A DNA stretch of 64,000 nt from Deltaproteobacteria bacterium (GTDB lineage: Bacteria; JADJOY01): the NCBI GenBank assembly GCA_016713535.1, contig JADJOY010000013.1:1-64000 (forward strand), written 5' to 3'. The stretch's first letter is position 1. Every line of letters starts with the position of its first letter. Position numbers and translations under genes: made by a program. Shown in pieces: positions 19,102-29,658 of this stretch. The notes beneath the pieces were generated by a model. It worked only from the letters and a program-made list of their open reading frames with translations, had not been told where the DNA came from and did not search any database.

Positions 19102-19504
19102 GGTGAGGTCGGGGGCCAGGGGCGGACGCAACAAAACACGCGAAAATGCCCTTGTCCAAGCGGTTTTTCGCGACCTCGCGAGGCAGGTTCCAAACGCCGT
19201 TTCCGGATGGCGCGAAAAGCCCCCCCGGCGGGGTCCGCTGGCCGGGGCCGTGGTGTGACGAAGGTCGAAAACGGCCTTTGGTCCCGGCCGGTGAGTCGTC
19301 TTAACCAACTCTCATCCCGCCGCGACCGTATCCCGTATGCTTGGTGACTGCCTGTGGAAAACCTGTGGATAACTTTCGAGTCACGACTTCGGTCGGGTAC
19401 GGTCCGGTGAGCCGCGGCGCGATTCGGCGCTGCGTTCGCACCGACCCCGACCACCCACCGCGGCCCCCACCGAAGCAAGCGCCGCGCCCAGAACGGATGC
19501 CCCC
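19102..19504. other. Intergenic region with two DnaA-box-like nonamers
   Basis: A 403-bp divergent gap between the SprT-like and radical SAM genes. TGTGGAAAA (19353-19361) and TGTGGATAA (19364-19372) are direct repeats 11 bp apart; the second is a perfect DnaA-box match. The pocket around them is less GC-rich. Two boxes without an AT-rich unwinding region or dnaA/dnaN neighbours do not make an origin. DnaA-controlled promotion of a flanking gene is possible. Nothing else was recognised here. Confidence 0.4.
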
Positions 19505-20945
<1,441 letters not shown>

Positions 20946-20950
<5 letters not shown>

Positions 20951-21004
20951 CGCGGGGGCTCGTCCCCCGCACGACCATGGCGGGGGACGAGCCCCCGCGC
21001 TACG
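20946..21004. repeat. Interspersed hairpin repeat with perfect 25-bp arms, copy 2
   Basis: Arms of 25 bp (core GCGGGGGCTCGTCCCCCGC preceded by CGTAGC) are exact reverse complements across a 9-nt loop at 20971-20979. The left arm contains the TAG stop of the radical SAM gene (20948-20950). The right arm ends about 30 bp before the convergent CBS gene. Likely a bidirectional terminator or REP-like mobile hairpin. Confidence 0.8.
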
Positions 21005-21034
21005 AGGTTCCGGAGGTCGAACGGACGACCTGCG

Positions 21035-21502
21035 TCACCGCCCGTAGCTGCCGCCGATGTGATCGTAGGGATCCGCCCCCGACGCCACCACGGTGTCGTA
21101 CTGACTCTTGTCGACCAGCTTCTCGAAGCCCTCGAGGACCGCCTCGAGGAAGTCGCGGGTCGAGAGGATGCCGACCGGCTTGCCGCCCTCCACCACCGCG
21201 AGGTGGCGGATGCGCTTCTCCTTCAAGAGCTCGACGCACTCGCGGACGTGCGCGGTCTTCTTCACCGAGATCACCGGCGAGGACGCGACGTCGCCGACCC
21301 GCACCTTGCTCGGATCCCCGCCCGTGGCGACCACGCGCGTGAGCAGGTCGCGCTCCGAGAAGAGGCCCTGCGCGGTGCCGTGCGACACCACGAGCACGGC
21401 GCCAACCTGGTTCTGGGTCATGAGGCGAGCCGCGGACGCGACGGTCTCCTCGGGCGAGACGGTCACCATCTCGGTCTTCATGAGCGATGCAACGATGGCC
21501 AT
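21035..21502 (-). CDS. Tandem CBS-domain protein
   Basis: 155 residues from ATG 21502, which follows the near-perfect ribosome site GAGGAGGTG. It consists of a CBS pair: first repeat about residues 8-65 (MVTVSPEETVASAARLMTQN, GLFSERDLLTRVV), second about 73-135 (VISVKKTAHVRECVELLKEK, RHLAVVEGGKPVGILSTRDF). CBS pairs bind adenine nucleotides and act as energy or redox sensors for partner proteins. No partner domain is present, so it is a stand-alone regulator, cytoplasmic. It ends facing the radical SAM gene. Confidence 0.92.
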   Translation of the reverse strand: MAIVASLMKTEMVTVSPEETVASAARLMTQNQVGAVLVVSHGTAQGLFSERDLLTRVVATGGDPSKVRVGDVASSPVISVKKTAHVRECVELLKEKRIRHLAVVEGGKPVGILSTRDFLEAVLEGFEKLVDKSQYDTVVASGADPYDHIGGSYGR

Positions 21503-21600
21503 GACACCTCCTCGATCACGAGGCCGCGCCGGCGGACCGGCGCGCTCGGCTGGTTTCGGTCTGAGCGCTTGGCGGATCTGGAACGGTTCCCTGAGCAGCC

Positions 21601-22989
21601 TCACCTCGGCCCGCACATCTGCGACGGAACCACGATGCGATCGAAGTCCTCGCCCGAGAGATAGCCCTTCTCGACCGCCACCTCGCGCAGCGTCTTGCCC
21701 TGCTTGTACGCGGTCTTCGCCACGTCGGCGGCCTTGTCGTAGCCGATGTGGGGGTTGAGCGCGGTCACCAGCATGAGCGAGCGATTCAGGTTCTCGGTGA
21801 GGCGATCGTGGTTGGGCTCGATGCCCACCGCGCAGTGCTCGTCGAACGAGCGCGTCGCGTCGGCCAGCAGACGCACCGACTGGAGCAAGGTGTAGCCGAT
21901 CACCGGCATGAACACGTTGAGCTCGAAGTTACCCGAGGCGCCGGCGATACCCACGGTGACGTCGTTGCCGAGCACCCGCGCCGCCACCATGGTCATGGCC
22001 TCGGACTGGGTGGGGTTCACCTTGCCCGGCATGATCGACGAACCCGGCTCGTTCTCGGGGATGCGGAGCTCGCCGATCCCGGAGCGCGGCCCGCTCGCCA
22101 GCCAGCGGATGTCGTTGGCGATCTTGTTGAGCGCGCACGCCACGGTCTTGAGGGAGCCGGACGCCTGCACCAGCGCCTCCTTGCCCGCCATCGACGCGAA
22201 CTTGTTGGGCGCCGACACGAACGGGAAGCCGGTGCGCTTCGAGAGAGCCTCGGCCATCTTCACGGCGTAGCCAGGCTTGGTGTTGAGGCCGGTGCCCACC
22301 GCGGTGCCGCCGATCGGCAACTCGGCGAGCGCCACGTAGCTCTGCTCGACGGCGCGGATCGAGAGGTCGAGCTGCGCCACGTAGCCCGAGAACTCCTGGC
22401 CCAGCGTGAGCGGGGTCGCGTCCTGCAGGTGGGTGCGGCCGATCTTCACGATCTCGGCGAAGTCGCTGGCCTTCTTGTCGAGGGTCGCGCGCAAGCCGGC
22501 GAGCGCCGGCACGAGCTGGTCGCGCAGCTCGACGGCGGCGGCGACGTGGATCGCGGTCGGGAAGGCGTCGTTGGTCGACTGGGCGCGGTTCACGTGGTCG
22601 TTGGGGTGGACCAGACCCTTGTCGCCGCGCTTGCCGCCGAGGCGCTCGTTGGCGCGGTTCGAGATCACCTCGTTGACGTTCATGTTCGACTGGGTGCCGC
22701 TTCCGGTCTGCCAAACCACCAGCGGGAACTCGTCGTCGAGCTTGCCGTCGATCACTTCCTGGGCCGCCGCCTGGATCTCCGCGGCGATCTTGGGGTCGAG
22801 GTCGCCGAGCGCCGCGTTCACCTCCGCGGCCGCGTGCTTCACCAGCGCCAGCGAGCGGATCAGCGGGCGCGGCAGCCGCTCGTCGCCGATCTTGAAGTTC
22901 TGGAACGAGCGCTGGGTCTGGGCACCCCAGTAGCGATCGGCGGGGACCTCGATCTCCCCCATGCTGTCGCGCTCGATGCGCGTGGCCAT
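21601..22989 (-). CDS. fumC: Class II fumarate hydratase FumC
   Basis: Interconverts fumarate and L-malate in the TCA cycle; iron-independent tetramer. 462 residues, family-typical. The start ATG at 22989 follows GAGAGGAGAT and gives [26 protein letters not shown] split over the usual N-terminus. Substrate segments are [39 protein letters not shown] and [18 protein letters not shown]; the superfamily signature [13 protein letters not shown] carries the catalytic Ser loop. It lies about 100 bp upstream of the CBS gene on the same strand and may be co-transcribed with it. Confidence 0.97.
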   Translation of the reverse strand: MATRIERDSMGEIEVPADRYWGAQTQRSFQNFKIGDERLPRPLIRSLALVKHAAAEVNAALGDLDPKIAAEIQAAAQEVIDGKLDDEFPLVVWQTGSGTQSNMNVNEVISNRANERLGGKRGDKGLVHPNDHVNRAQSTNDAFPTAIHVAAAVELRDQLVPALAGLRATLDKKASDFAEIVKIGRTHLQDATPLTLGQEFSGYVAQLDLSIRAVEQSYVALAELPIGGTAVGTGLNTKPGYAVKMAEALSKRTGFPFVSAPNKFASMAGKEALVQASGSLKTVACALNKIANDIRWLASGPRSGIGELRIPENEPGSSIMPGKVNPTQSEAMTMVAARVLGNDVTVGIAGASGNFELNVFMPVIGYTLLQSVRLLADATRSFDEHCAVGIEPNHDRLTENLNRSLMLVTALNPHIGYDKAADVAKTAYKQGKTLREVAVEKGYLSGEDFDRIVVPSQMCGPR

Positions 22990-23145
22990 GGCGATCTCCT
23001 CTCTGGTCGGACGACTGCGATTGAACCGGAGAACGAAGGCTGGAGCGCTCGGCACGCAGAGTCAACCCCGCGCGGTGGTCCGCTCGCACCCCCTCACACC
23101 AGTCTGCACACGGGTGTCCGGCCTGGTAGGGGGAGACAGGGCGCA

Positions 23146-23468
23146 GCACGAAAGATCACGGTCGAAGTGCCCGAAGAGCTACTGACGCGAGCGCAGAAGT
23201 CGACGAAGGCGGGTGTGACGGCCACCGTGCGCCTGAATGGGCCACCACGATTCGGATCGCCCTTGCGCCGAACGGGCTGGAGGGCGGCGCTTCGTCGCCG
23301 CCGAAGCCGATGGGACGCCGAGACCGGTCGCTACGAATCGTGACGTTGCATATAGGTCTCGAGCTGGTCGCGGCCGGCCAGGCCTACGAGGACTCGCTGC
23401 GGCACGAGGGCAAGGTCCGGTTCTCGGTCGACGCCAAGCGCCTCCGCGAGGCACGCGTCGCCAAGGCC
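23146..23468 (+). pseudogene. Broken VapB-type antitoxin gene, split by a 122-bp insert
   Basis: KITVEVPEELLTRAQKST then KAGVTATVR (from 23146) is the start of a ribbon-helix-helix antitoxin. The continuation GLELVAAGQAYEDSLRHEGK then VRFSVDAKRLREARV is found from about 23355 in another frame. Joining the two across 23233-23354 gives a contiguous VapB-like protein of about 65 residues. There is no start codon (GCA where ATG is expected) and the stop is lost. A companion PIN toxin is not seen. Decayed addiction module. Confidence 0.65.
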
Positions 23469-23492
23469 ACACCGCTCGGGCTTCTGCCCAGA

Positions 23493-26305
23493 TCAGACAC
23501 CCGCGGCGCCGGCGCCGCCGAGCGCCGCGGCTCGCGCGCGGGTGAGCTCTTGGGCCTCGCGCTCGGCCTCGGCGAAGACGGCGACCGGGAAGCGGCCGTG
23601 CCACGGGCTGAGCCGCGCGCCCCACGCCGGGAAGCGGAAGAAGAGCTTCACCAGCCAGCGGCTGGTGCCGGTGAGCGCGATCGAGTCGTCGAGCTCGGCG
23701 AGGGTGTTGCGGTCCCAGCCGCCGAAGAGCGCGGTCAGGAAGAGGATCGCGGGCGTGCCCACGAAGAGCGCCATCAGCACCAGGCCGAAGCTCCGCCCCG
23801 GCGTGGGAGTCCACACCGCCACGCTCACCAGGCGCACCGCGGTGCCGACGATCGCCGCCGCCAGCACCGGCGCCACGACGCTCTGCCACCACGGCAGGTG
23901 AACACGGAGGATCGAGCGGTTCACCAGCCACCACGAGCTCGCGATCTTGGCGACCAGCGTCGCCACCAGCGACGCGACGATGATCCCCCACAGCCCGATC
24001 CGCGGCACCAGCACCCACGCCACGGCGATCTTCACCACCTGCTCGGCCGCCACCGTGCCGGTGTAGATCCGCGTGCGCCCGGCGCCGAGCGCGATCGAGT
24101 CGGGGATCAGCCCGAGGAACTGGGTCATCCCCCACAGGTGGAGCGCACGGGTGTATTCGGCGGCGCGCTCCCACTGGGTGCCGAGGACGCCCAGGATGAA
24201 GAGGTCGCTGATCGCGACGAAGGGTGCGCCGTAGCAGAGCGTCGAGAGCGTCGACCAGCGCACCGTCTCGCCGATCGTGTACTGGGTGAGCGCCTTCTTG
24301 CCGTGGGCGAAGGCCTCCGAGATCGTCGGCACCAGCGTGTCGATGAAGCGCTGGGTGAAGAGGTAGCCGACCAGGGCGCTCAGCGAGACCTGCAGGATCC
24401 CCGACATCTGCGGGTAGTTGGGGAGCCGCGTGGCGAGCAGGTAGCTCTGCCCGAAGATCCCGGCGGCCGCGGCTGCACCGCCCGCGGCCACCACGATGCC
24501 GTAGCGGAGCGCGCTCTTCACCACCGCGGCGTCGAAGTGGGCGAGGAAGAGCACCCGCGTCTTCACGCCGAGCCCGCGCAGGAAGCCCATGCCCACGGTG
24601 AAGAGCAGCAGCTCGTTCAGGTAACCGCCCAGCACCAGCCCGAACGTGGCGCCGGTGGCCTCGCCGAACATCGGGTGGCGGGCACCCCAGCCGCGCATCA
24701 CGATCACCGCGAGGAAGTTGGTCGGCACCGCCAGCACCATGGTGAGCACTCCCATGGTCTGATGGAGGTCGAAGCGCTGCAGGGCGTTGAAGAGGTGCGC
24801 GAAGAGCTTCAAGAACCCCGGGTACTGGATCACCGCGTGGAGCAGGAACGCCCACGCCAGGTACGCGTAGGTGGTCTGCGGCAGCACGCCCGCCGCGACC
24901 AGCGCCACCACCCCCACCTGCGCGATCCCCGACAGCGCCTGCCACCACACGAAGAGCTGTGCGTACATGACGCCGCGCCCGGGGTCGGTGATCCGGTGCT
25001 CGGCGAAGTACTTCACGAACGCGTAGCCGGTGCCCAGATCGAGGAAGATCCAGAACACCCCCATCAGCCCCTGGATGATGTGCCAGGCGCCGACGGCCTC
25101 GGGAAACGGTGCCACCTGGTTGTAGTTGAACGACAGCACCGCGAGAAAACCCGGCACCAGGAAGAGCAGCGACACCGAGAAGAGATAGAGACAGCCCGCC
25201 CGCGGGCGCCGGAAGCCCGCCGTCTCCCACGCCGCGGCGCCGTCACTGGAGGGCCGCGGTCCGCCCGCATCGCCGTCGGACGGGCCCGTGGAGGGCCGCG
25301 GTCCCTCGCGGCCGCTCCCGGTCGCCGAGGCACGCGCATAGAACTGCCTCAGCAGCTCGGGATGACGCACGCTGTAACGCCGCACCACCACGAACGCGGC
25401 GAGATTCACCGCGAACATGCCGCCGAAGAGCGCGAGGATCTTCGGGAAGGTGCGCGGGTGCGGCACCGGCGCGCCCGGCCAGTCGTGGAAGTCGAGGGGC
25501 TCGGCCTTCGCGGCGTCGGCCTCGATCCTGTAGAGCCAGTAGTTGAAGTAGGACCAGTTGCGGAGCGAGTAGTTGGCGCCCTTCTCTTCCAGGCGCGCGG
25601 CGCGGGCGTTGCGGATGTCGAGCCACGGCGCCCAGAACAGCACCTGGCCCGCCCCGAGCGGCAGGCGAGCGAGGAGCGCCTCGCCGCCATCGGTGGAGAC
25701 GAGCAGCTCGAGCACACCGGCCGCCGCGCTCGGCACCGTGCGCTCGCGCACCTGCGGCGCCGAGCGCCACGCGATGTCGGCAGGGCCCTTCGCGTGGGCG
25801 GCGATCGACACCGCGTCGCTGCGGTCGGCGAACGCGATCGAAGCGCCGGCCGCGGCGGCGACGTCGGTGGCGAGCGCGGCGCCGCGGTCGCGCCCCGGAT
25901 CACGAGCAGCGTCGCGCCTTCAGAAACACGCTCGATCAGTGCCTGGATCGCTTTCGGCGCGGGGCTGACGTCGTGGAGCACGTACAGATCGGCCAACCCG
26001 ATGATCGCGTCTAGCTCGGTGCCGTCGAGCCGGACGAGCCTCACCGGTCGGTGGAGCTTGAACCTCGTGGCGAGGTCGTCGTCCGACCCGAGGTAGGAGA
26101 CCCGACATGGAGCCAGCGCAGCCGCTTCGCGCGGGTGCTCGAGGCGCGTCCAAATGAGGGGCACGTCGCCGGGGGCGCCCTCGTCCGGGCTCACGTCCGA
26201 TGGCCCGGCCGAGATGCCGATGCCTTGGCCTCGAGCCGGGCCTGGCCACGGCACCACGAACACCAGCGCGACGAGCGCCGCTCGTGCGAACGCCTTCAAT
26301 CCCAT
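23493..26305 (-). CDS. Large flippase-like membrane protein with exported N-terminal domain (one frameshift)
   Basis: The ATG at 26305 overlaps the end of the oxidoreductase gene and encodes a signal-peptide-like start (MGLKAFARAALVALVFVVPW). A periplasmic domain with alpha/beta character follows (VSYLGSDDDLATRFK, LADLYVLHDVSP, ATLLVIRG). Near 25890-25905 the frame shifts by one; the rest (stop 23493) carries about 12-14 transmembrane helices resembling MATE/MurJ/Wzx-type polysaccharide exporters (FGQSYLLATRLPNYPQMSGI, ISDLFILGVLG). Total about 937 residues. An Arg/Gly/Pro-rich linker between the domains is encoded by repeat-like DNA (see 25239-25330). Probably exports or regulates an envelope glycan. 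The frameshift is probably a sequencing indel. Confidence 0.75.
25239..25330. repeat. GC palindromic repeat inside the flippase coding sequence
   Basis: Two copies of a GGAGGGCCGCGGTCC-type motif, the second extended as CCGTGGAGGGCCGCGGTCCC and followed by TCGCGGCCGC. They encode the low-complexity linker GREGPRPSTGPSDGDAGGPR and are in frame. The motif resembles the GTGGAGGGCGGCGGTCCC section of the 97-bp unit repeated at 44412-46775. Confidence 0.55.
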
Positions 26306-27471
26306 TCGCCGAGCAGGCCGCGATCGAGCGGGAACGCGAGCGCCTCGCCACCCATCCGGTGGCTCACCTCGATGGCGGTGCAGAGCTCCTGGTCGATGCG
26401 CCCGCCCTCGACGCCGTAGCGCACGTCGCTGCGCCCGGCGCGGATCGCCCGCACCAGCTCCATCAGCGAGCACGCGACGCCGATGTGATCGTCGTCGAAG
26501 GGCAGGTCCGCGAACGGGTTCTCCCAGCGGATCGGCGCGCCTCCCACCGGCCGCGCCACCAGCGCCGCGAGCGCCCGGGCGCCCTCGCCGAGGTCGTTCC
26601 ACTCCCACTCGACCCGTACTTCTTCCTGACCCGTGCGATCAGCGTCGAAGCGCCAGTAGTGCTCGTTCGAGCCGAACCCGCCGGCGCCGTAGAAGCGCAA
26701 GGAGCGCGCGCCCCGGATCGGCGCGTCGTAGCAGATCGAGGTGTAGTGGTAGAGGCTCACCGTGCCCCACGCGTGCTCGAGCCAGCCCCACCACCAGCGC
26801 TCGTCCTCGCGTGCCGGGTTGCCGTCCCACTTCGAGGGGTGCGGCCACACCTTCACGGTGCGCTCCATCCCGCGCACGCGCTGCACCGGGTTCGAGAAGC
26901 CGGCGAGCATGCGGAGCTGGCTCATGCCGTGGTAGCGGAATCCCCAGTAGTCGTTCTCGACGGTGACGATCTCGCCGAAGAGCCCATCGCTCACGAGCTG
27001 CGTCTTCATCTGCTCGACCGGGAACAGGAAGTTCTGCTCGGCGACCTGCACAGGCAGGTCCTTCTCGGCCACGAGCTGCACGATCGCGTCGCACTCCCGG
27101 AGCCGCGACGAGAGCGGCGTCTCGAGCAGGAGCGGGATCCCGAAGTCGAGGGCGCGCAGCGCGGCGATGCCGTTCATCCCGTAGCTCACGCACACGATGA
27201 GCAGGTCGGGGCGCGTCTTCTCGATCAGCTCGTCGATCGAATCGAAGGCGGCGCACTCGTAGGGCTCGGCCACCACCTGCGCGCGCGCCTCGTGGCGCCC
27301 CGCCACCCCCACCAGCTCGAGCTCGTCGCCGAGGGCGCGGACGATCGGCGCGTAGAAGTGGAGCGCGCGCTTGCCGGGGCCCCAGATCCCCACGCGCAGC
27401 GGGGCGGGTCGACCGCTTCGCCGCTGCCGACGCAGCCGGGTCACCTGGGCGTGGAGATCGATCGTCGACAT
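26296..27471 (-). CDS. Gfo/Idh/MocA-family oxidoreductase
   Basis: 391 residues. An N-terminal Rossmann domain (LRVGIWGPGKRALHFYAPIV with G-x-G-x-x-x, then VGVAGRHEARA) binds NAD(P). LLLETPLSSRLREC is in the position of the family's E-K-P motif, but with Thr replacing the Lys, so hydride chemistry may differ. The C-terminal alpha/beta domain (ENDYWGFRYHGMSQLRMLAG onward) is Trp/Tyr-rich. Members oxidise or reduce sugars and nucleotide sugars. Its stop overlaps the flippase start, so the two are translationally coupled, suggesting a glycan pathway. Start ATG 27471. Confidence 0.85.
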   Translation of the reverse strand: MSTIDLHAQVTRLRRQRRSGRPAPLRVGIWGPGKRALHFYAPIVRALGDELELVGVAGRHEARAQVVAEPYECAAFDSIDELIEKTRPDLLIVCVSYGMNGIAALRALDFGIPLLLETPLSSRLRECDAIVQLVAEKDLPVQVAEQNFLFPVEQMKTQLVSDGLFGEIVTVENDYWGFRYHGMSQLRMLAGFSNPVQRVRGMERTVKVWPHPSKWDGNPAREDERWWWGWLEHAWGTVSLYHYTSICYDAPIRGARSLRFYGAGGFGSNEHYWRFDADRTGQEEVRVEWEWNDLGEGARALAALVARPVGGAPIRWENPFADLPFDDDHIGVACSLMELVRAIRAGRSDVRYGVEGGRIDQELCTAIEVSHRMGGEALAFPLDRGLLGEWD

Positions 27472-27684
27472 GAGCCACCGCGTCGCGTGAGGAGTGCCGC
27501 CGACTCTAGCAAATCGACGACGGCGGGGAGCGGGGGCGTTCCGGACAGGGATCGACGGAAGTGACGGTGTCGCGGCAGCGCGTATCGCCGGGCGCGCGGC
27601 GCGCGCCCCTCCGGACCGGTCGAGATCGCTTCGATTCCCGGCTGGAGCGCGCCCGCTCCGTTGGGCGCCAGCGCGAAAACGAGG

Positions 27685-27718
27685 GATGGCCCCGGCTGGA
27701 AACCCAGCCGGGGCCATC
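27685..27718 (-). terminator. Strong hairpin after amt
   Basis: A 15-bp perfect stem (GATGGCCCCGGCTGG with its complement) encloses a 4-nt loop, 40 bp past the amt stop. On the minus strand it is followed by CCCTCGTTTTCGC, a short T run. Reads as an intrinsic terminator for amt, separating it from the oxidoreductase downstream. Confidence 0.75.
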
Positions 27719-27758
27719 GATACGACGGAGAGGGAGGAGGAAAGAGGAGGGCTCGGAT

Positions 27759-29255
27759 TCAGTAGTTGTAGCCAACCTCGCCGTGCTCGTTGAGGTCGAG
27801 TCCCTGGCGCTCGGTGTCCGTCTCGGCGCGCAGGCCGATGACCTTCTTGATCACGGTGGCGATCACCACCGTCGCCACGACCGACATGACGACCGTGAGG
27901 ATCATCGCCTTGAGCTGCTCCAGCCACAGCCCGTGCCCGACCACGTCCTTGAGGTTCGTGGCGAGGTTCGGGTTGGACTCGACGTTCGCGAAGATGCCGG
28001 TGACGAAGGCGCCCAGCGTTCCGCCCACGGCGTGGACGCCGAACGTATCGAGCGCGTCGTCGTACCCGAACTTGGCCTTGAGCTTGGTGCACGCGAGGAA
28101 CGGCACCACGCCGGCGAGGATGCCGATGATCACCGCCGAGCCCGGCGTCACGAAGCCGCACGCCGGCGTGATCACGACGAGACCGGCGACCGCGCCCGAG
28201 CAGAAGCCGAGGATCGAGGGCTTTCCCTTCTCGACGTACTCGATCATGCCCCACGTGAACGCCGCCACCGCCGCCGCGAGCGTGGTGGTGGTGAACGCGT
28301 TGGCCGCCACACCGTCCGCCGCCACCGCGCTGCCTGCGTTGAAGCCGTACCAGCCCACCCACAGCATCCCGGTGCCGACCATGCACAGCACCATGCTGTG
28401 CGGCAGCATCGGCTCTTTACCGAACCCGATCCGGGGTCCGAGCATCAGGCACAGCACCAGCGCCGACCAGCCCGACGACATGTGCACGACGGTGCCGCCG
28501 GCGAAGTCGATGGACTTCACCACGGCCGCCGAGTTCCACACGCCGTTCATCAGGCCGTCGATGCCCCACACCATGTGCGCGAGCGGGAAGTAGACGACGA
28601 GCATCCAGGCCGCCACGAACACCAGCACGGCCAGGTAGCGCATGCGCTCGGCGATGGCGCCGATGATGAGCGCGGGGGTGATGATCGCGAACATCATCTG
28701 GTACATCGCGAAGACGTTGTGGGAGACCCAATACGAGTAGTTCGTGTTGGGTGCGGAGTCGACGCCGCGCAGGAACATGTGTGTCAGGCCGCCGAGGATC
28801 GGCGTCCCCTTCGCGAACACGAAGCTGTAGCCGACCGCCCACCACAGGATCGTCACCAGCCCGGCGATCCCCAGGCACTGGGCCAGCACCGACAGCACGT
28901 TCTTGGTTCGCACCAGGCCGCCGTAGAAAAGCGCGAGCCCCGGCAGCGTCATGAACAGCACCAGCGCCGCCGACGTCATCATCCAGCCGTTGTGGCCGGG
29001 GCCGGCGCCGGCGACCTTCGAGGTCACGGTCGCGTCGGCCGCGTCGGCGCCGCGCGCGCCGTTGTTCACGTACGCCTCGAGGTCGGCGATGCGCTGCTCC
29101 ACGCTCGGCTCACTCTTGGCGGGCGCATCCTCGGCGCGCGCCACGCTCCCCAGGAAACCGGACGCGAGCACCGCGCCGAGCACCAGTACCCACGTCGCTC
29201 GCAAGAAACCCTGGCCGACTGGCCCGGATCGGTATCGAGACATCGTCGCCGCCAT
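27759..29255 (-). CDS. amt: Ammonium transporter (Amt)
   Basis: 498 residues. A cleavable signal peptide (about residues 1-41, ending SVARA) and a short helical segment (VEQRIADLEAYVNN) precede 11 transmembrane helices. FYGGLVRTKNVLSVLAQCL is the conserved first-helix region; the twin-histidine pore residues lie in VVHMSSGWSALV and FGVHAVGGTLGAF. It moves ammonium or ammonia into the cell. The C-terminal tail (AETDTERQGLDLNEHGE) has the charged pattern that docks PII protein, but no glnK/glnB is adjacent, so control by an unlinked PII is inferred. Start at 29255 preferred over the further open frame because a signal peptide begins there. Confidence 0.95.
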   Translation of the reverse strand: MAATMSRYRSGPVGQGFLRATWVLVLGAVLASGFLGSVARAEDAPAKSEPSVEQRIADLEAYVNNGARGADAADATVTSKVAGAGPGHNGWMMTSAALVLFMTLPGLALFYGGLVRTKNVLSVLAQCLGIAGLVTILWWAVGYSFVFAKGTPILGGLTHMFLRGVDSAPNTNYSYWVSHNVFAMYQMMFAIITPALIIGAIAERMRYLAVLVFVAAWMLVVYFPLAHMVWGIDGLMNGVWNSAAVVKSIDFAGGTVVHMSSGWSALVLCLMLGPRIGFGKEPMLPHSMVLCMVGTGMLWVGWYGFNAGSAVAADGVAANAFTTTTLAAAVAAFTWGMIEYVEKGKPSILGFCSGAVAGLVVITPACGFVTPGSAVIIGILAGVVPFLACTKLKAKFGYDDALDTFGVHAVGGTLGAFVTGIFANVESNPNLATNLKDVVGHGLWLEQLKAMILTVVMSVVATVVIATVIKKVIGLRAETDTERQGLDLNEHGEVGYNY

Positions 29256-29658
29256 CGAAAGCCCCTTTCCGCTGTGAGGTCCCCCGGACCTCAGGTCCGT
29301 ACCGCCGTCACGCTTCGACTCATCCCCCAGCCCACGCGCGATCGCGAGAGCCGACGCCCCGTTGGGCAAGTTCCGTACCAGCGTGAAACACGCGGAAATC
29401 GCACGCTTCTCGAGAGGCGGCGAGCCGAAATGCGCCCAAGAATTCGGCATTGGTGAAAAAACGGGCAGCGCGCCGCCTAGTCAGCAGCACTCGAGCGCCG
29501 TCCGCGTCAGGCACGCCGCGGGCGAGGAGCCGTCGACTTGCCAGCGACCGGCGATCGGGGGAGAGTGGCGCCCTCGGACCCGGAAGCGGAGCCGATCCAG
29601 CGCTCCACTCGGCGCGTATCGCTCGGCGAGCGCCGCGGTCCCACCCACGAGCCACCGC
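29256..29658. other. Divergent intergenic region, promoters expected
   Basis: 403 bp between the divergent amt and aminotransferase genes. GGACCTCAGGTCC (about 29285-29297) is a perfect odd palindrome in the amt leader and may be a regulator site. The right part is open in several frames without coding character. No RNA gene, nitrogen-regulator box or sigma-54 site could be supported. Confidence 0.35.

Noticed and set aside
19102-19504. Chromosomal replication origin
   Set aside because: Only two DnaA-like boxes, no AT-rich unwinding region and no origin-linked genes.
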